Source: Pseudomonas trivialis
GTDB taxonomy: Bacteria > Pseudomonadota > Gammaproteobacteria > Pseudomonadales > Pseudomonadaceae
NCBI RefSeq assembly: GCF_001439805.1
Contig: NZ_JYLK01000006.1
Coordinates: forward strand, 186,001-250,000
Direction of reading: 5' to 3'
DNA length: 64,000 nt
Each line of letters begins with the position of its first letter. Position 1 is the first letter of the stretch. Below the pieces are notes generated by a model, which was given only the letters and a program-made list of their open reading frames with translations, made no database searches and was not told the DNA's origin. The position numbers and the translations under genes are program-made. Below are positions 16,720-26,500 of this stretch, in pieces.

Positions 16720-17265
16720 ATGTCCCTGGAACAGAATTACACCGCGATCCTCGGCCAGCTCGGCGAGGACGTCTCCCGTGAGGGACTGCTCGACACGCCA
16801 AAGCGTGCCGCCAAGGCGATGCAGTACCTTTGCCGCGGTTATGAACAGACACTCGAAGAAGTCACCAACGGCGCCTTGTTCAGCTCCGACAACAGCGAAA
16901 TGGTGCTGGTCAAGGACATCGAGCTGTACTCGTTGTGCGAACACCACCTGCTTCCCTTTATCGGCAAGGCACATGTCGCCTATATCCCCCGTGGCAAGGT
17001 GCTGGGCCTGTCGAAGGTCGCGCGGATTGTCGACATGTACGCGCGCCGCCTGCAGATCCAGGAAAACCTCAGTCGTCAGATCGCCGACGCGGTGCTGGAA
17101 GTGACCGGCGCCCTGGGCGTCGCGGTTGTGATTGAAGCCAAGCACATGTGCATGATGATGCGCGGCGTGGAGAAACAGAATTCGTCGATGATCACTTCGG
17201 TGATGCTCGGTGAGTTCCGCGAAAATGCGGCCACCCGCAGCGAGTTTCTCAGCCTGATCAAGTAA
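16720..17265 (+). CDS. folE: GTP cyclohydrolase I
   Basis: This 181-residue enzyme converts GTP to 7,8-dihydroneopterin triphosphate, the first step of folate and pterin synthesis. Zinc ligands are visible in LCEHHLLPF and in the later KHMCMMMRG. The start at 16720 ([11 protein letters not shown]) fits the family length; an in-frame upstream ATG at 16645 has no ribosome site. It is followed by a strong terminator. Pseudomonas often carries two such enzymes; this one is the type whose neighbour is the Smr gene. Confidence 0.93.
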   Translation: MSLEQNYTAILGQLGEDVSREGLLDTPKRAAKAMQYLCRGYEQTLEEVTNGALFSSDNSEMVLVKDIELYSLCEHHLLPFIGKAHVAYIPRGKVLGLSKVARIVDMYARRLQIQENLSRQIADAVLEVTGALGVAVVIEAKHMCMMMRGVEKQNSSMITSVMLGEFRENAATRSEFLSLIK

Positions 17266-17280
17266 CGGGCCGCTTCGATA

Positions 17281-17309
17281 AAAACCGGCGTTCATCGCCG
17301 GTTTTTTTT
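17281..17309 (+). terminator. Intrinsic terminator after folE
   Basis: AACCGGCG-TTCAT-CGCCGGTT is followed by eight T residues, 16 nt after the stop codon. Confidence 0.92.
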
Positions 17310-17367
17310 CGCCTGCAGAATTCAGGTAAGCTGCCACCCCTCAAGTTTAGGGCCAGAGGTTTCAGCC

Positions 17368-17739
17368 ATGTTCGTCAAAGCACTTCGAGTAGGCCTGGGC
17401 CAACTCATCATCGCGGGCGACTTTCTTACCCGCCCCCGCAAGAAACAGCGCCCCGCCGAGCAGCAGGCCCAGGTGAATGCGGCGGCCAGGGATCTGACCC
17501 TGTACCAGTTTCACGCCTGCCCGTTCTGCGTGAAGACCCGTCGCACCCTGCACCGCCTGAATGTGCCGGTAGCCTTGAAGGACGCGAAAAACAACGAACA
17601 TGATCGCCAGACCCTGCTGGAGCAAGGCGGCCGGATCAAGGTGCCGTGCCTGCGCATCGAAGAAAATGGCCAGACCACCTGGATGTATGACTCCAAGGTG
17701 ATCATCGATTACCTCGACAAGCGCTTCGCTGCGATCTGA
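17368..17739 (+). CDS. Glutaredoxin-like protein with N-terminal extension
   Basis: This 123-residue protein has an extension of about 40 residues (a hydrophobic VGLGQLIIAGDFL then a basic RPRKKQRP) before a glutaredoxin fold. The active site is CPFC in FHACPFCVKTRRTL, and the cis-proline motif is KVPCLRI. The hydrophobic start may be a membrane anchor, placing the redox domain at the inner membrane. It probably reduces disulfides or glutathione adducts; the partner is unknown. Confidence 0.85.
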   Translation: MFVKALRVGLGQLIIAGDFLTRPRKKQRPAEQQAQVNAAARDLTLYQFHACPFCVKTRRTLHRLNVPVALKDAKNNEHDRQTLLEQGGRIKVPCLRIEENGQTTWMYDSKVIIDYLDKRFAAI

Positions 17740-17757
17740 CCGCCCTGCGAATAACCC

Positions 17758-17892
17758 TGTGGCGAGCGGGCTTGCGCCGCGTTGGGCTGCACAGCAGCCC
17801 CAAAACAATGTGCTGCGCAGTGTCAGGTACACCGCGTCTTCCTTGACTGGGGGCGCTTCGCCCCCCAACGCGGGGCAAGCCCGCTCGCCACA
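17758..17892. repeat. REPIN with 29-nt arms
   Basis: TGTGGCGAGCGGGCTTGC...GCGTTGGG and its inverted partner match at 28 of 29 positions and enclose about 77 nt that contain smaller hairpins (GGGCTGC-ACA-GCAGCCC; GGGGGCG-CTTCG-CCCCC). It fills the gap between the glutaredoxin and AtuA-associated genes. Confidence 0.88.
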
Positions 17893-17930
17893 ACATGCCC
17901 GCTTGCCACTGTTCGAAGATTTGGTCACCT

Positions 17931-18245
17931 TCAGTCAAATACTGTCAGCTCCAACAACGCCGAACCCAGGCACTTGCCATGGGCATCCAGCGCCAGCGAG
18001 CGGGTCACGCCGCCGCGCAGGATCCCCGGCAGCACAAAATTCAGCGCCTGCACGTTGGGCAGTTCATAGCGCCGCACTGGCGCAGCCCCCGGTTCACGCA
18101 AGCCTTGGAAAAACTCCGTAACGCGTTCGGCGGTCAGTTGTTCGCATAGCAACGGGTAATCCTCCGCGCGGTAGGCAATGATCGAGATGTTCGACGTGTC
18201 GCCCTTGTCCCCGGTACGGGAGTGGGCCAGGGTATGCAATTTCAT
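17931..18245 (-). CDS. AtuA-associated ferredoxin-like-fold protein
   Basis: The 104 residues match the small domain found at the C terminus of, or next to, AtuA (acyclic terpene utilisation) proteins. Hallmarks are AHSRTGDKGDTSNISIIAY at the N terminus and NVQALNFVLPGILRGGVTRSL in the second half. Here it is a separate gene overlapping the AtuA-like gene by 4 nt, so the two products are made together and probably form one complex. The role in catabolism of an organic or terpenoid acid is inferred from the family; the substrate is unknown. Confidence 0.85.
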   Translation of the reverse strand: MKLHTLAHSRTGDKGDTSNISIIAYRAEDYPLLCEQLTAERVTEFFQGLREPGAAPVRRYELPNVQALNFVLPGILRGGVTRSLALDAHGKCLGSALLELTVFD

Positions 18246-19567
18246 GCTTCGATCCTCGCGTTGACCCTGTCACGGGGCAGCATCAACGATGCCACCGCCA
18301 CCACCTGGCGTACGCTTTTGCTCGCGCCACCGCCGCCGGCCGGGCCGTTGGTGTAAAGGGTTTCCACTTCATTGCCGATGCGAACCGCGTCGCTGCGCTC
18401 ATCACAGCGCGCCGCCACACGCAGGCGCACTTCCCACGGCTCGACGCTGCTGCGCGGGCCGTGCAGCGCGTCCATGCCGATCAGCTCGGCGCGCACCTCC
18501 TGCATCTCTACGCCCGTCAACGCCAGGCGCTTGAGTACGATATCGCGCGCCAATTGCGCCCGCGCGACCGCTCCCGGCCCGCCATAGGATATTTGCCCCT
18601 CGCCGATCCAGCCATCGAGATAACCGACGCTGACTTTCACTTGCTCTGGCCGCACCCTCCCCGTCGCACCCTTGGCACGCACCCGGTCAGTGCTCTCCTG
18701 GGTAAATGTCACTCGGGAAAAGTCCGCTGTCACGTCCGGGGTCAGATACGCCGCCGGGTCATGCACTTCATAGATCAACTGTTCGGTGCAGGTGGCGGGG
18801 CTGACGAGACCACCGGAGCCTGCCACCTTGGTGATCACTGCGGCGCCGTCCGCATCAATCTCGGCCAGCGGAAAACCCAGCCGCGCCAGGTCATCCACGT
18901 TCTTCAAACCGGGCTCGGCGAAGTAGCCTCCGCTCACCTGCCCGGCACATTCAAGCAGATGCCCGACCAGCGTGCCGCGCCCCAGCAGCTCCCAATCGCT
19001 CGCGGCCCAGCCGAATTCAAACATCTGCGGCGCCAAAAACAACGAAGGATCGGCCACCCGCCCGGTGATCACCACATCGGCATCCTCGCGCAGGGCGTCC
19101 AGAATGCCATCGACGCCCAGGTAGGCATTCGCCGAGATCAACCGCTCGCCCAGCGAGCCGAGCGTCTGGCCGTTATCCAGCACCTGCTCGGGGCGCAACT
19201 CCGCCAGCACATCATCCCCCACCACGGCCAGGACCTTGCAGCTCAGGCCCAACTCACGGGCGATGCGCCGCACCTCAACGGCCGCCGACACCGGGTTGGC
19301 CGCGCCCATGTTGGTGATCACGCGCAGGCGGCGCTTGCCGGCGTGGCGGCCCACAAATGGCAATACCCGGCGCATGCGTTCGGCCAGCAACGGGTCGTAA
19401 CCACCAGCCGGGTCGCCGATGCGCGCCTGCTGGGCCAGGGCGATGGTGCGTTCGGCCAGGCATTCGAACACCAGGTAATCCAGATCGCCCTGTTCGGCCA
19501 GTTCCACGGCAGGTTCGATACGGTCGCCGGAGTAACCGGCGCCGGAGCCAATGCGCAAGGTTTTCAT
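18242..19567 (-). CDS. AtuA-family protein (DUF1446)
   Basis: This 441-residue protein is the main AtuA-type domain: N-terminal IGSGAGYSGDRIEPAVELAE, then VITNMGAANP and VITGRVADPSLFLAP, and GGYFAEPG in the middle. AtuA is needed for growth on citronellol in P. aeruginosa, but most relatives sit in other acid-catabolism loci. This gene lacks the other atu genes (no carboxylase or acyl-CoA dehydrogenase nearby), so the substrate is open. Its ribosome site GGGAG lies inside the 3' end of a transporter remnant just upstream. A LysR gene is divergent. Confidence 0.88.
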   Translation of the reverse strand: MKTLRIGSGAGYSGDRIEPAVELAEQGDLDYLVFECLAERTIALAQQARIGDPAGGYDPLLAERMRRVLPFVGRHAGKRRLRVITNMGAANPVSAAVEVRRIARELGLSCKVLAVVGDDVLAELRPEQVLDNGQTLGSLGERLISANAYLGVDGILDALREDADVVITGRVADPSLFLAPQMFEFGWAASDWELLGRGTLVGHLLECAGQVSGGYFAEPGLKNVDDLARLGFPLAEIDADGAAVITKVAGSGGLVSPATCTEQLIYEVHDPAAYLTPDVTADFSRVTFTQESTDRVRAKGATGRVRPEQVKVSVGYLDGWIGEGQISYGGPGAVARAQLARDIVLKRLALTGVEMQEVRAELIGMDALHGPRSSVEPWEVRLRVAARCDERSDAVRIGNEVETLYTNGPAGGGGASKSVRQVVAVASLMLPRDRVNARIEA

Positions 19568-19568
19568 C

Positions 19569-19667
19569 TCAGATAACTCCCAGGAGCAACGCGGTGAGGG
19601 TCATCAACACCGACGCGGCAAACAGAAAAGGAAGGGTGAAACGCTGGTGAGCGGCCTTGGTGGCCGG
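19569..19667 (-). pseudogene. 3' remnant of a transporter gene (CitMHS-like)
   Basis: Read on the minus strand, 32 codons end in TGA one base before the atuA-like start codon. The peptide holds AAHQRFTLPFLFAASV followed by LMTLTALLLGVI, that is a basic loop and one final membrane helix, as at the end of CitMHS or similar carriers. There is no start codon or ribosome site and a stop (TAA) closes the frame at 19668-19670. The stub keeps the ribosome site of the next gene, so a deletion probably removed the transporter body and joined the stub to the LysR side. Confidence 0.6.
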
Positions 19668-19748
19668 TTATTGTTTTTCCCGGAGTATCAAAAGCACGCC
19701 AGCCTTTGTAAATTGGAATATTCAGCCCTGTGTGTTCGGAAAAACAAA

Positions 19749-20645
19749 ATGAAGAACTCAGTCCAGCATATCCAGGCCTTCCTCGCCGTGGCGCGCCTGG
19801 GCAGCTTCGTCAAGGCCGCCAACGAACTGAACCTGTCGCCCTCGGCCCTTACCGTACAGGTGCAACAACTGGAGGAATGGCTGGGCGTCGCCCTGCTCGA
19901 CCGCAGCCCGCGCCACCTGAGCCTCACCGCTGCCGGCCGGGACGCGCGCGCGCCCATGGAAAAATGGCTGCTGGACCTGGACAACATCGTGACCGGCTCG
20001 CGCGATCTCGCGGCGCTGCGTCGAGGCGTGGTCACGCTCGCCGCCCTGCCTTCGGTGTGCGCCGACACCCTGCCCCCGGCCCTGCGCTTGTTTCGCGAGC
20101 GTTTTGCCGGAATCGAAATACGCCTGCATGACTTGGTGGCCCAGCGCATTCACGCCGAGGTCCGCGCCGGCGTGGTGGACTTCGGTATCGGCGTGCCCGC
20201 CAGGCTCAGCCATGGCCTGGACTTCATGCCGGTGTTCAATGACCGGCTGTGCGCGTTCATGCCGCTGGAGCACCGCCTCAGTCGCCATCGTCGGGTGACA
20301 CTGGCACAACTGGCGGAGCACCCGATCATCCTCACCGGGCGCGACAGCAGCGTGCGCGAGCAAGTGGACAGGCTGTTCGATGAGGCGCGATTGACGATGA
20401 GCGCGGGGATTGAGGCCAACTACATGTCGACGGTGCTGGCAATGGTGCGCCAGGGGTTGGGGGTCAGCATCTTGCCGGAGTCGGCAGCGGACAGCCTGGA
20501 GGGATTGCAGCGCGTGGACATCGCTCATCCCGGCGTTAACCGGGAGATCGGGCTGATCAGCCGCACAGGGATCGCATTAAGCCCGGCGGCACAGCGCTGC
20601 TTCGAGCTGCTGCGTGAGCAATTATCTGACTCACGCTCGAACTGA
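19749..20645 (+). CDS. LysR-family transcriptional regulator
   Basis: This 298-residue protein has an N-terminal winged HTH (HIQAFLAVARLGSFVKAANELNLSPSALTVQVQQLEEWLGVALLDR) and a periplasmic-binding-like effector domain. It starts at 19749 (MKNSVQH). It diverges from the AtuA-type pair and is the likely regulator of that pair, with an organic acid or CoA-ester as possible co-inducer. The intergenic space is only about 80 nt once the transporter stub is discounted, so the deletion may have altered the original operator. Confidence 0.88.
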   Translation: MKNSVQHIQAFLAVARLGSFVKAANELNLSPSALTVQVQQLEEWLGVALLDRSPRHLSLTAAGRDARAPMEKWLLDLDNIVTGSRDLAALRRGVVTLAALPSVCADTLPPALRLFRERFAGIEIRLHDLVAQRIHAEVRAGVVDFGIGVPARLSHGLDFMPVFNDRLCAFMPLEHRLSRHRRVTLAQLAEHPIILTGRDSSVREQVDRLFDEARLTMSAGIEANYMSTVLAMVRQGLGVSILPESAADSLEGLQRVDIAHPGVNREIGLISRTGIALSPAAQRCFELLREQLSDSRSN

Positions 20646-20666
20646 AAGTGGAAAGCAGCGCATCGA

Positions 20667-21269
20667 TCAACCGAGCATTGCCACATGCCCGGGGTGGTCA
20701 GCCACCCGCGCCAGCCACGCCTGCACGCCCGGATAGGCGTCCAGGTCAAACCCACCTTCATGGGCCACGTGGGTGTAGGCATACAGCGCCACATCCGCAA
20801 TCGAGAACTGCTCCCCCACCAGGTATGGGGTCAGTTGCAGTTGGCGCTCCATCACCTTGAGCGCCTTGTAGCCGCCTTTGTGCAACTTCTTGTATTCCTC
20901 TTGACGCGCCTGCGGCAGCCCCAGGTAAAACTGGATGAACCGCGCCACCGCAATGTACGGCTCGTGGCTGTACTGCTCGAAGAATTGCCATTGAAGTACT
21001 TGGGTGCGCAGACGCGGCTCGCTGGGCAGGAACTCGCTGCCGTCGGCGAGGAAGTTGAGGATCGCATTGGATTCCCACAGGCAGGTGCCGTCCTCGAGTT
21101 CCAGCACGGGGATCTTGCCGTTGGGGTTCTTCGCCAGAAACTCGGCGGTCTCGGTATCGCCGTTGAGAATATCCACATCGATCCATTGATACGGGATGCC
21201 CAGCAGGCCCAGCATCAGCTTGACCTTGTAACAGTTGCCCGACCGGTGATCGCCATAAACCTTGTACAT
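20667..21269 (-). CDS. Glutathione S-transferase
   Basis: This 200-residue protein has the thioredoxin-like N-terminal domain (SGNCYKVKLMLGLLGI with the Ser start of the active site, then NGKIPVLELEDG and WESNAI, the glutathione-binding loop) and an all-helical C-terminal domain with the N-cap box FSIADVALYAY. Cytosolic; conjugates or reduces electrophiles. The ribosome site AAGGGGAG is strong. It ends 21 nt from the convergent LysR stop. Confidence 0.9.
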   Translation of the reverse strand: MYKVYGDHRSGNCYKVKLMLGLLGIPYQWIDVDILNGDTETAEFLAKNPNGKIPVLELEDGTCLWESNAILNFLADGSEFLPSEPRLRTQVLQWQFFEQYSHEPYIAVARFIQFYLGLPQARQEEYKKLHKGGYKALKVMERQLQLTPYLVGEQFSIADVALYAYTHVAHEGGFDLDAYPGVQAWLARVADHPGHVAMLG

Positions 21270-21415
21270 GGAACTCCCCTTATACCGACTGCGCGTGCTG
21301 AGCCAATGCTGGCGCCAATAAGGTGCGGGTGTCGAGCGGTTGTTTCAAGGCGGTCAAACGAATAATCCCCCCGCGCACGACCTCGATCGCAAAATAGAAA
21401 ACACTGTTTGCTTTA

Positions 21416-21427
21416 TTTGTATACAAA
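21416..21427. promoter_or_regulatory. Palindromic operator candidate TTTGTATACAAA
   Basis: A perfect 12-bp palindrome lies 128 nt before the NCS2 permease start. The same 10-bp core TTGTATACAA occurs before puuE at 29610-29619. Its form fits a GntR-type or similar dimeric regulator of purine catabolism, which is not encoded in this window. The rest of the gap 21270-21554 shows no gene. Confidence 0.5.
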
Positions 21428-21554
21428 AGCATAATTCGCTTCGTGCAAGTTTCTGACCATATAGTCAACAAACTTCCCACTCCCTCACAGCGCTGCTGCC
21501 CACTCAGGTGCGTGGCGCTGGACATAACAATAAAATGCTTGAGGAGTACTCGCT

Positions 21555-22901
21555 GTGGATAGCCACAAACCCGAAGCTTCTGCGCTCGACCTCGCCGCGC
21601 CACGCAGCGGCTTGCTCGACCGCCTGTTCAAACTGCGCGTGCATGGCACCACGGTGAAGACCGAATTGCTCGCCGGCCTTACCACCTTCATCACCATGGC
21701 CTACATCATCTTCGTCAACCCCAACATCATGGCGGACGCCGGCATCGATCACGGCGCGGCCTTCGTCGCCACCTGCATCGCCGCCGCGCTGGGCTGCCTG
21801 CTGATGGGCCTGTACGCCAACTGGCCGGTGGGCCTGGCGCCCGGCATGGGGCTCAATGCGTTCTTCACCTACACCGTCGTCGGCACCATGGGCTATAGCT
21901 GGGAAACTGCACTCGGCGCGGTATTCATCTCCGGCGTGCTGTTCATGCTGCTCACCTTGTCGCGCATCCGGGAATGGCTGCTCAACAGCATTCCGGTGAG
22001 CCTGCGCCACGCGATGGGTGCCGGAGTTGGCCTGTTCCTCGGGGTCATCGGCCTGAAAACCGCCGGGATCGTCGTCGACAGCCCGGCCACCCTGATACGG
22101 CTCGGCTCGCTGCATGAGCCTGCGCCGCTGTTGGCGGCGGTGTGCTTTCTGCTGATCGCCATCCTGAGCTATCACCGGGTGTTCGGCGCGATTCTGATCA
22201 GCATCATCGCCGTGACCCTGGCCGGCTGGGGTCTGGGCCTGGTGCACTACAACGGCATTCTCGCCACCCCACCGAGCCTGGCGCCGACCTGGATGGCAAT
22301 GGACGTGATGGGTGTGTTCAATGTGAGCATGATCAGCGTGGTATTTGCCTTTCTGTTTGTACACATGTTCGACACTGCCGGTACACTGATGGGCGTTGCA
22401 CAACGGGCAGGCCTCGTGAATGCCGACGGCAGGATCGACAACCTGTCCCGCGCCTTGAAGGCCGACAGCGCGTCCAGCGTGTTCGGCGCCATGGTGGGTG
22501 TGCCGCCGGTAACCAGCTACGTGGAAAGTGCCGCGGGCGTCGCGGCGGGTGGGCGCACCGGGCTGACGGCGGTGACCGTGGGCATCCTGTTCGTGGCGGC
22601 GATGTTTTTCGCGCCGTTGGCGGGCATGATCCCGGCGTATGCGACCGCAGGCGCGCTGATCTATGTGGCGATGCTGATGATGGGGAGCATGGCCCATATC
22701 AACTGGGACGAGGCCACCGACAGCATTCCGGCAATCGTCACCGCGATCATGATGCCGCTGACGTTTTCGGTTGCCGACGGGATTGCCCTGGGTTTTATTA
22801 CGTACGTGGCGCTCAAGGCCGGTACCGGCAAGTACCGTGAGATTTCCGTCAGCCTGTGGGTGCTGTGTGCGATCTTTATCGCCAAGTTTGTGTGGTTATG
22901 A
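21555..22901 (+). CDS. NCS2-family purine permease (AzgA-like)
   Basis: The 448 residues contain about 12-14 membrane segments and motifs of the AzgA-type branch of NCS2: ELLAGLTTFITMAYIIFVNP near the N terminus, GLAPGMGLNAFFTYTVV, and GVPPVTSYVESAAGVAAGGRTGLTAV. Substrates of this branch are adenine, guanine and hypoxanthine; the closeness of the ureide operon makes a purine substrate likely. The start is GTG at 21555 behind TTGAGGAG. A palindrome shared with puuE lies upstream, suggesting common control. Confidence 0.9.
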   Translation: MDSHKPEASALDLAAPRSGLLDRLFKLRVHGTTVKTELLAGLTTFITMAYIIFVNPNIMADAGIDHGAAFVATCIAAALGCLLMGLYANWPVGLAPGMGLNAFFTYTVVGTMGYSWETALGAVFISGVLFMLLTLSRIREWLLNSIPVSLRHAMGAGVGLFLGVIGLKTAGIVVDSPATLIRLGSLHEPAPLLAAVCFLLIAILSYHRVFGAILISIIAVTLAGWGLGLVHYNGILATPPSLAPTWMAMDVMGVFNVSMISVVFAFLFVHMFDTAGTLMGVAQRAGLVNADGRIDNLSRALKADSASSVFGAMVGVPPVTSYVESAAGVAAGGRTGLTAVTVGILFVAAMFFAPLAGMIPAYATAGALIYVAMLMMGSMAHINWDEATDSIPAIVTAIMMPLTFSVADGIALGFITYVALKAGTGKYREISVSLWVLCAIFIAKFVWL

Positions 22902-22935
22902 AAAACCTGCAGTTGCCAAACCCTGGAGCAATGAA

Positions 22936-23562
22936 ATGACGCTTGAAACCTGGCTGCTGTTCAGCGGCGCCGCCTTGATCGTGATCCTGATTCCCGGCCC
23001 GCTGTCGCTGCTGATGATCAGCAACAGCCTCAACTACGGCCTGCGTCGCTCGTACCCGGCGTTTCTCGGCGGGGTGTTTGCTTCGATCTGCCTGTTAAGC
23101 GCTTCGGCGATGGGCCTGGGCGCGTTGTTGCTGGCTTCGGAACATGTGTTCAACGCGCTTAAAATCGTCGGTGCGCTGTACCTGTTCTACCTCGCCTGGC
23201 AAAGCTGGCGGCAATCGCGCCTGCCGGCCCAGGCAGCCAATATGCCGCAGGCGCCAGACGTGCCGCGCTTTCGTGCCCTGTTTGGGCGCGCCTTCGTGCT
23301 GGGCGCCAGCAACCCCAAGGACATTCTGTTTTTCGCCGCCTTCCTGCCACAGTTTCTGGGCAGCCAGCAGCCGTTCCTGCCGCAACTGCTGATCATGATC
23401 GCGACCTGGACGGTGCTCGACCTGCTGTGCAAGCTGGCCTACGGCCTGGGCGCCCATGGCGCGGCGCGCTACCTGCGCAGCGGCAAGAGCCAGAGCTGGT
23501 TCAATAAAATCAGTGCCGCGTTGTTTTCCTGCGCAGGCGCGGCCTCGCTGGTCAGTCGGTAA
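22936..23562 (+). CDS. LysE-family translocator
   Basis: This 208-residue membrane protein has six hydrophobic segments. It matches the LysE/RhtB exporters of amino acids and similar small molecules: N-terminal IVILIPGPLSLLMISNSLNYG (usual signature PGP), and GASNPKDILFFAAFLPQF in the middle. It follows the permease by 34 nt on the same strand and is probably in the same transcript. The exported compound is unknown. Confidence 0.88.
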   Translation: MTLETWLLFSGAALIVILIPGPLSLLMISNSLNYGLRRSYPAFLGGVFASICLLSASAMGLGALLLASEHVFNALKIVGALYLFYLAWQSWRQSRLPAQAANMPQAPDVPRFRALFGRAFVLGASNPKDILFFAAFLPQFLGSQQPFLPQLLIMIATWTVLDLLCKLAYGLGAHGAARYLRSGKSQSWFNKISAALFSCAGAASLVSR

Positions 23563-23590
23563 CGTCGCCCCCTTGGGTTGCCGGCCACTG

Positions 23591-26500
23591 TCAGAGGTCG
23601 GCGGGCCTAAGAAAATATACAGTGGGTGGATGAATGCTTTGTATACCCGCAAACAGCTTGACCAGACGCCCTGTATTCAAGGCTGCCATCACCTGCCTGA
23701 ACAAATAGGGATAGATGCCGCTCTTGTCCTTCAACCAGGCATTGGAAAGTAACCGCTCTCTACCCTGCTTCATGGTCAAGGTCCTGGTATCCATCCATTT
23801 GGGCGCGATGTAATAAAGGTTTCCCGATGAGGGGTGGGTGGCCAGAAGATGGGGCAAGTTAGGCGTATGCGTAAAATCCAGGGGCTCCACCTGAAACCCC
23901 ATGCTTTGAAGGGTTCGTGTAACCGCGTTTGCGGAAGCCTCGGCGCGCCCGAACGTGACTGTATCGCGGCCCTTTGGCTTGCTGAAAAGGGCGGCATCAA
24001 GGGCATGGGGCAGGTAAAAATCCATACGTTCAAAACCGCCCACCTCACCGTCCACACCCATGTAGAGACTGGTTATGCGACGCGGATGCATCGGTCGAAG
24101 CATCTTCAATAAATCATCAGTCTGTGCCATGAGCCCCGCCGCTGCGGGCGTCCATCTGTCCAGCGCGGCGCGCATATTCAACAGGCGCGTAGTCGTCAGG
24201 GAGGTCTGTCCTGGATCGGCCAATTCAATCAATCTGTGTGCTGCCTGTTGAGCGCTTGAATGGGTCATGTCCGGGAATCTGATTTTCATGGACGTGGACA
24301 ACGGCTCGTTGAACAACGGTACCCGGCTTGTCCACCGCAGGTCTTCGCCGAGGGTAAACAGCACAGGTTGCGCAACGGAACTATCACCCAAGCGCGTGCC
24401 AACGCCTTCAAGACGGTCAAAAAACGATCCCGGCGGTTTGAGGAACACCACATTGGGATGAGGCTGTGAGCCGGCTGGAAGGACTTCATAGAAAAGCTCG
24501 CCTATTTTCAGGCTTGGATTGGCAGCACCCTGGACGTTGTAGAGCTTACTCGCCGGGGACACGGGCATCGCCTGGCTGGCTTTGAGCACTTGACCCCATT
24601 CGCGCCAGGCACTTGTGAGGTTGTGGCTGCGTCGAGCCAGCTGTACGGCCGAAGCGGCAGGTGGCGCCCTCCAACTGACCGGCGCGGCCGAAGGGGTGGG
24701 CAGCGTTTGCCAGAATGGCGCACTCCGGGAGCTCGGACCCGGCGCGGGTTCCGGGGCATCGGCCTGCAACAACCATTCCCGGGGTTCTTCAATGAATAAA
24801 AACAGCTCGTTCTCCCCCGGCGTCTGCCTGTTTTTCAAACGTAGCTGCTGCTCCCCTTCACGCTGATACACACCGTAGCGCGCGCCTTTGGCGTCGGCCA
24901 CGAACTGCTGGCCATTTTTGACCAATGAGCCCTTGTGGCCAGGCCTTTTCAGTTCGATCGCGTCAGTGACGCCCCCGGACATCTTATAAGGCTCCAACCC
25001 TTGAGTGGGCATTGCTGACGAGGTACGGCTCACACGCCATTCATCCTGGGTTCGACGGCGTCGCCTCAATTGCCTGAGGCCCTTGCCCAGCAGGCTGGCA
25101 GAGGCTTTTCCCGGTGGCACAGCCTTCACCGAAATGAACGTCATGGCCATTTCCAGAAGAATCTGATGCAGGGCAATCAGCAAGTCCAACGCATGTTCAG
25201 CCGTGGCATTTTGATAAAGACGCCGAGCCGCAAGTAGCGCTTCGTAAGACAACACGCCTATGGACACAACCGGTATCAGCGACAACAGCCCTCTGACCCT
25301 GCGACCTGCCTGCTCGTCCAGTCGCCACTCACGATAAGCGTCCAGGTAGTCCTTGGAATTGGATTCGGCGCGGCCCTGGCGCTGCACCCTCACGACCTGC
25401 GCATGCGCCAGCACGCCCACCATATTGCTGGCGTCGGTTTCAGTCAGTGCCAGCCATCCGGAGGGCTCAACCTTCTGCTGCTCAAGGATCTCCGCTTGAA
25501 TCTCGGTCAAGGCCGTTGCCGGAAACACTCGGTGGGATTCAAGCCATCGGTAGAGACGCCTGGCCGATAAAACGGTGTGCGCCCCCTTGAACGAGTGCAA
25601 TACAAAGAGGTTTAACTGCTCCAGCGTGCTGCGCCAGAGCACCTGCGGCTCAACCACAGGTTTGAGCGCTCCCGGATAACCGGCAAGTGCCTTGAACTCG
25701 GAGTCGGGCGCGATATATCTGGCGAGCTCGATGGCTTTTTCCCGTGGCTGCAGGTGCGTCATCAGCGCTGCAAGCAGCGCCTTGCGATTGGTATATTCGG
25801 ACAACACCGGGTAATCGGACTGGCCCGGCCAGTAAAGAAGGCATTGCTCACCCTCGCGCTCCTGAATCGCCACAATACCGGCAATATGACGCGCCCACGG
25901 CACGGTCAGCGCCTCAAGCCTCAGGAAACACAAGCGCAGGCCCTTCCTCGCCTTCACTGCTCGCTTGAACAGCAGCAGGCCGTGTTCGCTCAGGTTCAGC
26001 TGTTCGGCACTGATCAGATCCAGCCTGGTTTGCCGCTGAACGGGCCTGCGCAGCAGTTCATGCAGAAGCGGCGCGGTTTGCGCAGTCGCATCGATATCAC
26101 CCTCGCCGTAGCAAACGTCGAGAATTCTGCGATCGTACTGCCCCCCTATGTCCAGCGCTGAAATGGTCTCGATCAGGTAGTCCACGCTTAAACGTGTGCG
26201 CCATGCCGGATCGAGGCAGTTCATGTGGTTGAGCCGCCAGCGCGTCCAGGGTGCCTGCGGATCGAGGTTGCTCAATGCAAGCTGCATAAAGCTAAACGTG
26301 CTGCGCTCTTGACTGACCACGGTTTTCGGCCCCGACTCACCTGCCGCGCGCTCAGGATGACTGACCCAGACGCTGCTCACATCATCGGGAATATCGAACA
26401 GTGGCTTGTCGATATCCAACTGGGGATAAAAACCATCGGCGGTCAGTTGCCGGATCAGCAACGGACGAGCGAAGGTTTCCACGTCCCCCAGCTGTCTCGT

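Noticed and set aside
23635..23655. TTTGTATACCCG, half match to the purine operator
   Set aside because: It lies in the 3' coding part of the giant toxin-like gene and only one half fits.
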